A DNA stretch of 11,536 nucleotides from Rhodospirillaceae bacterium (lineage in GTDB: Bacteria > Pseudomonadota > Alphaproteobacteria > MPNO01 > UBA2964): contig JABJKO010000163.1 in the NCBI GenBank assembly GCA_018660305.1, forward strand, positions 1 to 11,536, given 5' to 3'. The notes under the pieces are model-generated. The model was given only the letters and a program-made list of their open reading frames with translations. It did not search any database and was not told the DNA's origin. Below are positions 1-5,867 of this stretch, piece by piece. Numbering within the stretch: position 1 is the first letter of the stretch; each line of letters begins with the position of its first letter. Made by a program: the position numbers and the translations under genes.

Positions 1-636
1 CGCTATTTCCAGGTGGCCGATCATGGCGCCGGGTGGGGCGGCACTGATATTACCAATCCGCTGGATATCATCGAGAAAATCGAGCCCGACACTGCGTGGT
101 CCGGCCAGCGCTTGCTGATGGTGTCGACCACCGGCCAGGATTCCGCCTATTTCGTGCTCGATGACGATCTCAAGCCGGTGGAGCAGGACATGCCCACCGA
201 TGTCCGTGTCGTGGTCGACCGTATCGGCGAGAATTGCGAGCCGGCGCTCTGTTCGGTGATGTTCATGGGCGGCGCCGGCGGTTCACTGCGGGCCGGGGTG
301 ACGGTTAATCCGGTGCGCCTGACCCGCTCGGTCAAGAAGGCACTGACACGGGTCACCTGCGGCGGTGCGCCGGTTTACGTGTGGCCCGGCGGCGGCATCA
401 CCCTGATGGTGGACGTCAACGAAATGCCGGACAATTCGTTCGGCTATGTGCCGACCCCGGCGCTGGTGGCGCCCATCGAGTTCACCGTGCCGCGGGAGGA
501 TTACATCGAGCTCGGCGGCTATGGCGACCGCATAAAGCCGTTGGAGGAAGTTTTGAAGAGCCGCGAGGCACGCTCCGTCCCGTGGCAGGAGGACCACGCC
601 TGGCCCTACGATGTGGGACAGAACGGAAATTCCTGA
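1..636 (+). CDS. 6-hydroxynicotinate reductase-like protein, C-terminal part (5' end outside window)
   Basis: The reading frame is open from base 1 (Arg-Tyr-Phe-Gln-Val...), so the GTG at 13 is probably internal and the gene starts upstream; 211 residues are visible. From recognition of the family, this resembles the C-terminal half of proteins annotated as 6-hydroxynicotinate reductase. In Eubacterium barkeri that enzyme reduces 6-hydroxynicotinate to 1,4,5,6-tetrahydro-6-oxonicotinate and carries Fe-S clusters and a covalent flavin. Visible landmarks are GAGWGGTDITNP at the left edge, ENCEPALCS with two cysteines, AGGSLRAGVT with the threonine codon at 301-303 followed by LTRSVKKAL, and CGGAPVYVWPGGG. 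The stretch RAGVT...LTRSVKKAL resembles the SGAT-type flavinylation site of FMN-binding domains, which is inference. The N-terminal ferredoxin-like part expected for the family lies outside the window. The next gene starts 1 base after the stop. The enamidase at 8221-9381 supports the pathway call. Substrate specificity is not proven. Confidence 0.72.
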   Translation, partial: RYFQVADHGAGWGGTDITNPLDIIEKIEPDTAWSGQRLLMVSTTGQDSAYFVLDDDLKPVEQDMPTDVRVVVDRIGENCEPALCSVMFMGGAGGSLRAGVTVNPVRLTRSVKKALTRVTCGGAPVYVWPGGGITLMVDVNEMPDNSFGYVPTPALVAPIEFTVPREDYIELGGYGDRIKPLEEVLKSREARSVPWQEDHAWPYDVGQNGNS

Positions 637-637
637 C

Positions 638-1507
638 ATGTTCGCGGAACCACAGATCGGGATGTTGCCCGACGGGCGGCGGCTTCATCTCAATCACGGT
701 CCCATCGATCTAGTGATCGAGGCGTTTGGGTCTCGTACCCAAATGGAGGCGGCCTACCAACAGGCGGCCGAGCAATTTCCCGACATCTTGCCGACCCTGG
801 TGGGCGAGCTCGAAAAATTGCGTCAACCGGTGGCCATGTCGCAATGGATTCCCCATGGTCCCGTGGCGGTGCGCATGGCTGGCGCCTGCTGGCCCCATCA
901 CGATTGCTTTGTCACTCCCATGGCGGCGGTCGCCGGGTCGGTTGCCGATGAGATGCTGGCGGCGCTGATTGCGGGCCGGGAATTGGATCGGGCTTACGTC
1001 AATAATGGCGGCGACATCGCGTTTCATCTGACGCCGGGTGCCAGCCTGACCGCCGGGCTGGTGGGTGATTATCACCTGCCGTCCATCGACGGCACCTGTG
1101 CATTGAGCCATGACATGCCGGTCCGTGGCATTGCCACCAGTGGCTGGAAGGGGCGCAGCCACTCGCTCGGCATCGCCGATTCCGTCACCGTGCTGGCCGC
1201 AAACGCCGCCGCCGCCGATGTGGCGGCTACCCTGATCGCCAATGCGGTGGATACTGACCATCCCGCCATCGAACGGGTGCCCGCCAGCGAGTTGGACCCC
1301 GACAGCGATCTCGGCGACCGGCTTGTCACGACGGATGTCGGCGATCTGGAGAGGGAGACTATTCAGTCCGCGCTGGACGGTGGTGTTGCCCGAGCCGAAG
1401 CCATGGTCCGGGGTGGACACATCAGCGCGGCAGTGATGGTATTGCAAAAGGAATTTCGTGTGGTTGGATCAGTGCCTGCGGGGCTGTTGAAGGGCCATGC
1501 GGCTTAA
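638..1507 (+). CDS. UPF0280 family protein (ApbE-like fold), possible flavin transferase
   Basis: A 289-residue protein of the UPF0280/COG2122 family. I chose the ATG at 638, 1 base after the upstream TGA, because family members begin shortly before the LPDGRRLHLNHGPIDL segment; an in-frame ATG at 611 would overlap the preceding gene. Motifs that parallel ApbE FMN transferases are visible: NNGGD at residues 122-126; ATSGWKGRSHSLGIADSVTV from 166, matching the ApbE order of TSG, then H, then SVTV; and ADVAAT at 193-198. In the last motif Asp194 and Thr198 sit where ApbE proteins bind metal. There is no signal peptide or membrane segment, so it should be cytoplasmic. Being coupled to a 6-hydroxynicotinate reductase, a family known to carry covalent flavin, suggests it modifies that enzyme. 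This role is inference; UPF0280 has no settled function. Family assignment is firm. Confidence 0.82.
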   Translation: MFAEPQIGMLPDGRRLHLNHGPIDLVIEAFGSRTQMEAAYQQAAEQFPDILPTLVGELEKLRQPVAMSQWIPHGPVAVRMAGACWPHHDCFVTPMAAVAGSVADEMLAALIAGRELDRAYVNNGGDIAFHLTPGASLTAGLVGDYHLPSIDGTCALSHDMPVRGIATSGWKGRSHSLGIADSVTVLAANAAAADVAATLIANAVDTDHPAIERVPASELDPDSDLGDRLVTTDVGDLERETIQSALDGGVARAEAMVRGGHISAAVMVLQKEFRVVGSVPAGLLKGHAA

Positions 1508-1524
1508 AGGGAGAGAGGGACATC

Positions 1525-2160
1525 ATGGATGATTCACGGCGTATCAGCGACATACAGGTGCCGGCGGCCGGCGATTTCGGCGAGCTTGTGAAAGTACGGA
1601 AGTTTGTCGTGCATATCGAGGAAGCGCTGCACGAATTCGGCCCGCCCGCCGATCCGCCCCAGCTCAAGGGCTATATCGCGGCGATCACGGCCAACCCCTA
1701 TGCGGGTCAGTATGTGGAAGATCTCATGCCCCTGATGGCGGCGTTGAAACCACTGGGCACCGCCATGGCGCAGCGTCTGATCGACGCCTTGGGCGGCGCG
1801 GACAAGGTCGTCGCCTACGGCAAATCCGCCATTGTCGGAGAAAACGGTGAACTGGAACATGCCGCGCTGTGGCATGAGCCGGGCGGGTATGGCATGCGCG
1901 AATTGATCAAGCCGTCCAACGCCATCGTGCCGTCGACCAAGAAAGTCGCGGGTCCCGGCCGTTCGGTGGACGTGCCGCTGGGGCATGTGAATGCGGCCTA
2001 TGTGCGTAGTCATTTCGATTGCATCGAATGCTCGATCCCCGATGCCCCGCGCGCCGACGAGGTGGTGTGGATTCAGTCCATGGCAACCGGGCCGCGGATC
2101 TATGAACGCGCCGGTGGGCTTAAGGATTCCGATGTGGTTGGTGAGGATGGAAATAGATAA
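1525..2160 (+). CDS. AA_synth (DUF1185) family protein, first of a tandem pair
   Basis: A 211-residue cytoplasmic protein of the DUF1185/AA_synth family, despite its name without an established reaction. The ATG at 1525 follows a good Shine-Dalgarno stretch, GAGAGAGGGA (1511-1520). Family landmarks in order are ANPYAG, YGKSAIVGENGELEHAA, VPSTKK, DVPLGH, AAYVRSHFD, DAPRADE and a C-terminal EDGNR. It has about 17 more N-terminal residues than its neighbour. It lies 17 bases after the UPF0280 gene, and its stop shares the A of the next start (TAATG at 2158-2162), so the pair is translationally coupled. The two proteins share all main motifs but differ through the middle, so this is an old duplication, perhaps forming a hetero-oligomer. 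The operon suggests a job linked to N-heterocycle breakdown rather than amino acid synthesis; this is inference. Confidence 0.82.
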   Translation: MDDSRRISDIQVPAAGDFGELVKVRKFVVHIEEALHEFGPPADPPQLKGYIAAITANPYAGQYVEDLMPLMAALKPLGTAMAQRLIDALGGADKVVAYGKSAIVGENGELEHAALWHEPGGYGMRELIKPSNAIVPSTKKVAGPGRSVDVPLGHVNAAYVRSHFDCIECSIPDAPRADEVVWIQSMATGPRIYERAGGLKDSDVVGEDGNR

Positions 2161-2744
2161 TGAAGGCTAAAATCAGAAAAACCCAGGTGATCGTCGAGAC
2201 CACCTATACGGATATCGGGCGCAAGGTGAAGGCGCCCGTCCGCAAGGCCTGCGCCATGGCGGTCATCGCCAACCCCTATGCCGGAAAGTTTTCGCAGAAG
2301 CTCGACAAGCTGATGGATATCGGTGAGGAGCTCGGCGGTGTGCTTGGCAAAATGTGTGTCGATGCGCTGGGCATCAAACCGAAGGATGCCGAAAGCTACG
2401 GTAAGGCCGCCATCGTCGGCGAAAACGGCGAATGGGAACATGCCGCCGCCATCCTGCATCCCAAGCTCGGCGCGCCGCTGCGCAAGGAAGTCCAGAAGGG
2501 CGCCGCGCTTGTTCCGTCGGTCAAGAAGCTGGGTGGGCAGGGGGCGCGGATCGATGTGCCGCTGGGTCACAAGGACGCCGCCTATGTGCGCAGCCATTTC
2601 GACGGTATGGAGGTGGGCATGCCCGATGCGCCACGGGCCGACGAAATCCTGGTGTGTGTCGCGGTGACCGATTCCGGCCGCCCGTTCCCCCGCGTCGGGG
2701 GTCTGACGCACGCGGAATCCGAAGGCAAGGACGGGTTGCGGTAG
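2160..2744 (+). CDS. AA_synth (DUF1185) family protein, second of a tandem pair
   Basis: A 194-residue paralog of the preceding gene, starting at the ATG that overlaps the upstream TAA by one base (TAATG), typical of translational re-initiation. The ordered motifs are ANPYAG, ESYGKAAIVGENGEWEHAA, VPSVKK, DVPLGHKDAAYVRSHFDG, MPDAPRADE and a C-terminal GKDGLR. The N-terminus is lysine and arginine rich (MKAKIRKTQV) and shorter than in its partner. No signal peptide or membrane segment is seen. It is the last gene of the plus-strand operon and converges with the flavin reductase 44 bases away. The family is clear; the reaction is unknown. Persistence of two diverged copies side by side suggests they are not redundant. 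Confidence 0.82.
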   Translation: MKAKIRKTQVIVETTYTDIGRKVKAPVRKACAMAVIANPYAGKFSQKLDKLMDIGEELGGVLGKMCVDALGIKPKDAESYGKAAIVGENGEWEHAAAILHPKLGAPLRKEVQKGAALVPSVKKLGGQGARIDVPLGHKDAAYVRSHFDGMEVGMPDAPRADEILVCVAVTDSGRPFPRVGGLTHAESEGKDGLR

Positions 2745-2765
2745 ATTAATGAAAGAGAGTCGGTC

Positions 2766-2783
2766 TGAGACCCGCCCGTCTCA
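2766..2783. terminator. Weak hairpin in the convergent gap
   Basis: TGAGAC and GTCTCA form a 6-bp stem around a 6-base CCGCCC loop, between the converging stops at 2744 and 2789. An alternative pairing GGTCT/AGACC overlaps it. Neither strand has a proper T tract after the stem, so this is only a possible terminator or transcription-collision boundary. Confidence 0.25.
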
Positions 2784-2788
2784 AAGCG

Positions 2789-3508
2789 TCACGTCTTTTC
2801 CTTGTATTTGTCCCAATCCTTGACCTTGTCCCAGAGCTTGGATTTGGAACTTTCACCGATCTGGCCGGGGCGGATTTCCTCGCCCTTGGGGCCTTTCATG
2901 GTGAACACTTCCGTGACGGTGGTGTAATCCATGTAGCCCATGCGGGCGAGGGGCTGGATCTTGACCCAATCCACCTTGCCGTCGGTCAGCGCGTCGTCGT
3001 TGATATGGATGCCGACCACCTCGCCGATCACCACATGATGCACGCCCATGGTCGAGTTGGACGGCAACGACAGGGTTGCGTGATGCCTGCATTCGAGACT
3101 TACCGGCGATTCCGCCACTCGTGGGCATTTGATGAGATTGCACGGCGCCGGCGTTAGCCCGCACATCTCCAGTTCGTCCACGTCCCTTGCCACATGCTTG
3201 GAAGACAGATTGACCTGCTCGCGCAGGCTATATGTCGCCATGTTGTAGACAAACTCACCGGTATCTTCCGCATTGACCACCGAATCCTTACGGCGCGGCT
3301 CGGCGTCTATTTCGTCAGACGTTCCCGACCCGGAAAAGAATACGAAGGGTGGATCGTAGGACAGCTGGTTGGAGATGGAGAACGGCGCCAGATTGACGAT
3401 TCCGTCGTGACTTAAGGATGTGATCCAGCCGATGGGCCGTGGCACGACACAGGCCTTAAACGGGTTGAACGGCAGGCCGTGATCGTCATTCTTGGGTTCA
3501 AAGAACAT
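2789..3508 (-). CDS. Flavin reductase family protein (FMN-binding split barrel)
   Basis: A 239-residue protein of the flavin reductase-like family (COG1853 type). The start chosen is the ATG at 3508, preceded by an AGGGAG ribosome-binding site; a longer frame to 3592 has no such site and would run through the candidate promoter. The fold signature is visible from about residue 20: VVPRPIGWITS, then NLAPFSISNQLS, DPPFVFFS, RKDSVVNAEDTGEFVYN. This is the usual FMN-contacting face of the split barrel. The C-terminus ends in a charged, lysine-rich tail. Such proteins use NAD(P)H to reduce flavin for a partner enzyme, or bind FMN as redox proteins. Convergence on the reductase operon suggests a flavin or electron supply for reductive N-heterocycle catabolism, but no partner is proven. 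It lies in its own transcription unit. Confidence 0.85.
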   Translation of the reverse strand: MFFEPKNDDHGLPFNPFKACVVPRPIGWITSLSHDGIVNLAPFSISNQLSYDPPFVFFSGSGTSDEIDAEPRRKDSVVNAEDTGEFVYNMATYSLREQVNLSSKHVARDVDELEMCGLTPAPCNLIKCPRVAESPVSLECRHHATLSLPSNSTMGVHHVVIGEVVGIHINDDALTDGKVDWVKIQPLARMGYMDYTTVTEVFTMKGPKGEEIRPGQIGESSKSKLWDKVKDWDKYKEKT

Positions 3509-3557
3509 GGGGAACTCCCTATTGGCGCACGGATAATGCGCAACTGGCTGATACCCC

Positions 3558-3586
3558 ATTATAGGATGAATTCTCTCCTGAAAAAG
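3558..3586 (-). promoter_or_regulatory. Candidate sigma-70 promoter of the flavin reductase
   Basis: On the minus strand a perfect TATAAT (3563 down to 3558) lies 17 bases downstream of a poor -35, CTTTTT (3586-3581). Transcription would begin near 3551, giving a leader of about 43 bases to the ATG at 3508. It sits just after the upstream terminator, a sensible place. The weak -35 suggests activator help or modest strength. Confidence 0.5.
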
Positions 3587-3596
3587 GATCACCCAT

Positions 3597-3630
3597 AAAA
3601 AAACGCCCCGCCGATCCGGCGGGGCGTTTT
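3597..3630 (-). terminator. Strong intrinsic terminator of the chemoreceptor gene
   Basis: A perfect 14-base inverted repeat, AAAACGCCCCGCCG (3600-3613) and CGGCGGGGCGTTTT (3617-3630), with a 3-base loop. On the minus strand the stem is followed by seven T residues (3603-3597). It lies 22 bases beyond the stop of the minus-strand chemoreceptor and separates it from the flavin reductase. The four T on the plus strand could give weak opposite activity. Confidence 0.92.
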
Positions 3631-3652
3631 CGTCATCGGTAAAGTTAGTGGA

Positions 3653-5497
3653 CTAACCCGCGCGAACGGCGTTGAGGAACTTTTTGACCTCGTTGCGCAG
3701 CGTGTCCCCCTGTTTTGCAAGGCTGCTGGCGGCATCCACCATCTGGATCGAGACGGTTTTGCTCTCATTGGCGGCTTCGGTTACCTGAACGATATTGCCG
3801 GACACTTCCTGCGTACCGGCCGCGGCCTGCTGGACCGAACCGGCGATCTCGCGTGTGGCGGAACCCTGTTCATCCACGGCGGCTGTGACCGAGGTTGCGA
3901 TTTCGCCGATCTCGCCGATGGTCGAGCCGATGCCCTTGATGGCCTGAACCGCTTCATCGGTTGCACCCTGTATCGCAGTGATCTGGGCACCGATTTCCTC
4001 GGTCGCCTTGGACGTCTGGGTTGCCAGCGATTTGACCTCAGAGGCGACGACGGCAAATCCCTTGCCGGCTTCGCCGGCACGGGCCGCCTCGATGGTGGCG
4101 TTGAGGGCCAGCAAATTGGTCTGGCTGGCAATGTCGTTGATGAGATTGACCACATCGCCGATCCTTTGTGCGGCCTCGGCGAGACCTTCCACCTTTTCGT
4201 TGGTCAGCTTGGCTTCGGCGACCGCATTCTGAGCAATTTCGTTGCTCTGGGTGACCTGACGGCTGATCTCGGCGATGGACGCGGAGAGTTCTTCGGCGGC
4301 CGAGGCCACGGTCTGAACGTTGGTGGTCGCCTCTTCCGAGGCCGCGGCGACGGCCGTGGCCTGCTGGCTGGTGCGATCGGCGGTTTCCGACATGGTCTTC
4401 GCTGAAGTCTGCATCTGATCGGTCGCGGCGGCCACCGAATCCACCACGCTCATAACGCTTTGCTCGAAATCGTTTGCCATATCGAGCATCGCCTGTTTTC
4501 GTTCGGTCTCCGCCTTTGCTTCGGTTGCCCGTAACTCTTCCGCCGCTTTGGCGTCGGCGTCGATTTTAGCTGCCCGCTGGCGGCTTTCGTTCTCCACGGC
4601 CTGCTTCTCGGCTTCCAGTTGCTCGGCCTGCAGTTGTTCGTTCTCCGTCATTTTGCCTTTGAAGACATCAAGGGATCGAGCCATTTCGCCGATTTCATCG
4701 GATCGGTCGATCATTGGAATGTCGACGCCCTCTTCGCCTTCGGCCAGCTTGTTCATGGAACCGCCCAGCGCCCGTAACGGACGGGCGACGCCCTGCATCA
4801 GCAAGGCCAAAAGAATGGCAACCAGCGCGATGGTGACCACCGTGCCGCCCACGAGAATGCGGTTGCTGACCGTTGCCCCGGCGGCGAGTTGGGGTTCGAT
4901 AACGGTGGAGATTTCCAGCACGCCCCTGACGTCGTTCAGCTTCCAATCGGCCTTGGGGGTATCGGATCTCTTGTTATGACAGTTCACGCAACCCTGGGCG
5001 ACCATGCGGTCGGCAATGCCCACACGGACGATGGTCCGTCCCTTCTTGTCTTTTTCCTCGCGGACATAAGAGCTTTTGGGATCGGCATTGACGGCTTTCC
5101 AGGCTTCCTTCTGGAAAGAATCCATTTTTCGGTCGGCCCGGTTGGGGAACGGGAAGGGGCTGTACAGCTTGACGCTGGTGTCGCGCTTCTCAAGCAGCGT
5201 GCTGAGGTCGTGGATCAAGGTTGCCGGAAGGGGGATACTGCCCGGTTCCGTCTTATGATTGAAGGAGGGTTTCAGCGCCTTGTTGGCGACCGCCTTCTTC
5301 ACGACGTTATTGGTATAATAGCCGCGCAGGATCTTGAACTGGTTGGCGGTTTCTTCCGCCGATCGCACCGCACTGTTTCGAACGTTGTCGGCGATCATGG
5401 GCGGGATAAAAAACCAGATGGCAGCCAACGTGGCAACCAATATAACCGGGACCGGAAGAACGAGTTTCCAGATGAAGGACTTTTTGAAAGTATCCAC
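3653..5497 (-). CDS. Methyl-accepting chemotaxis protein with c-type haem sensor domain (DUF3365/Tll0287-like)
   Basis: A 614-residue transmembrane chemoreceptor. The GTG at 5497 is preferred over an ATG at 5542 because AAGGAGA lies 6 bases upstream of it and the protein then begins MDTFKKSFIWK just before the first membrane helix. Order: helix 1 about residues 9-30; periplasmic domain about 31-213; helix 2 about 214-235; HAMP about 237-285; a Glu/Ala/Gln-rich coiled coil; then the MCP signalling domain. The hairpin tip is about 454-475 (IASQTNLLALNATIEAARAG), which contacts CheA/CheW. The periplasmic domain carries CVNCH at 170-174, a CxxCH site for covalent haem c, in the setting of DUF3365/Tll0287-like sensors. 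No C-terminal NWETF-like CheR tether is present. It probably reports redox state, oxygen or another haem ligand to the flagellar motor; the ligand is inference. A strong terminator follows. It is flanked by the catabolic genes, but a shared role is unproven. Confidence 0.9.
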   Translation of the reverse strand: MDTFKKSFIWKLVLPVPVILVATLAAIWFFIPPMIADNVRNSAVRSAEETANQFKILRGYYTNNVVKKAVANKALKPSFNHKTEPGSIPLPATLIHDLSTLLEKRDTSVKLYSPFPFPNRADRKMDSFQKEAWKAVNADPKSSYVREEKDKKGRTIVRVGIADRMVAQGCVNCHNKRSDTPKADWKLNDVRGVLEISTVIEPQLAAGATVSNRILVGGTVVTIALVAILLALLMQGVARPLRALGGSMNKLAEGEEGVDIPMIDRSDEIGEMARSLDVFKGKMTENEQLQAEQLEAEKQAVENESRQRAAKIDADAKAAEELRATEAKAETERKQAMLDMANDFEQSVMSVVDSVAAATDQMQTSAKTMSETADRTSQQATAVAAASEEATTNVQTVASAAEELSASIAEISRQVTQSNEIAQNAVAEAKLTNEKVEGLAEAAQRIGDVVNLINDIASQTNLLALNATIEAARAGEAGKGFAVVASEVKSLATQTSKATEEIGAQITAIQGATDEAVQAIKGIGSTIGEIGEIATSVTAAVDEQGSATREIAGSVQQAAAGTQEVSGNIVQVTEAANESKTVSIQMVDAASSLAKQGDTLRNEVKKFLNAVRAG

Positions 5498-5503
5498 GGA
5501 GAA

Positions 5504-5510
5504 TCTCCTT
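5504..5510 (-). promoter_or_regulatory. Ribosome-binding site fixing the GTG start of the chemoreceptor
   Basis: AAGGAGA on the minus strand lies 6 bases upstream of the GTG at 5497. The longer in-frame alternative from 5542 lacks a comparable site and would add 15 residues, including charged ones, before the first membrane helix. Confidence 0.75.
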
Positions 5511-5572
5511 GAGACATGAAACGAACCGCGGATATTCACCATGAATTAGAATTACTGCGGAAAGCGTATTCA

Positions 5573-5591
5573 GGAATTAATAGCTAATTCC
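5573..5591. promoter_or_regulatory. Perfect dyad GGAATTA-N5-TAATTCC, possible operator
   Basis: GGAATTA (5573-5579) and TAATTCC (5585-5591) form a perfect inverted repeat with a 5-base centre, ATAGC. It lies 76-94 bases upstream of the chemoreceptor start. It has the size and spacing of a dimeric regulator site. AT-rich sequence makes chance dyads more likely, so confidence is low. Confidence 0.3.
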
Positions 5592-5759
5592 GATTTAGCC
5601 CCAATCTCCTTAACGCTGACTTAAAATCGATTCAAATATCTACTAATTGCATAGGCTTATCGGTCAATATTATTGGTATGGTTGAAGATATTCCTATACA
5701 ACTATAATAATAGGGGAATTAAATCCTAAATAGGTGCCTTGACCCTATGCATAAATGCC

Positions 5760-5815
5760 CCGCCTAAGGTGTTCTTACGCTGTGATTACAGGTTTGAGCT
5801 GCGTAATAAGGGCGG
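5760..5815. other. Nested inverted repeats, possible structured RNA or weak terminator
   Basis: An outer stem CCGCC (5760-5764)/GGCGG (5811-5815) encloses an inner stem TTACGC (5775-5780)/GCGTAA (5801-5806) with a 20-base loop. A further small hairpin, GCGGAAATCCGC (5812-5823), overlaps the outer arm. The element lies 53-108 bases downstream of the molybdopterin-subunit stop (minus strand), so it could end or stabilise that transcript. No T tract is present and no known RNA family is recognised. Confidence 0.22.
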
Positions 5816-5867
5816 AAATCCGCACATGACAGGATCTGCCGCAGGCCGGTACGGATCGCTGGTTTCG

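Larger units (their letters stand above)
5498..5867. other. AT-rich intergenic region upstream of the chemoreceptor
   Basis: This 370-base stretch has no convincing gene. Bases 5581-5730 are about 32% GC by direct count, far below the flanking genes. It must hold the chemoreceptor promoter on the minus strand and the 3' end of the molybdopterin-subunit transcript. I found no convincing sigma-70 pair. CCGATAA on the minus strand (5663-5657) matches the -10 core of flagellar sigma-28 promoters, but no matching -35 at the usual spacing is seen. A dyad at 5573-5591 and a nested stem at 5760-5815 are listed separately. Confidence 0.6.

Noticed and set aside
710..1447. Long minus-strand open frame (245 codons) opposite the UPF0280 gene
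   Set aside because: Composition is rich in His, Arg, Gln and Gly typical of antisense frames in GC-rich DNA, and it lies wholly opposite a gene with clear family motifs.
2100..2711. Minus-strand open frame (203 codons) opposite the second AA_synth gene
   Set aside because: Antisense shadow; the sense frame has the complete set of AA_synth motifs.
3644..3657. Perfect inverted repeat GTTAGT-GG-ACTAAC across the chemoreceptor stop codon
   Set aside because: It is short, has only a 2-base centre, and a much stronger terminator lies just beyond; no role can be supported.
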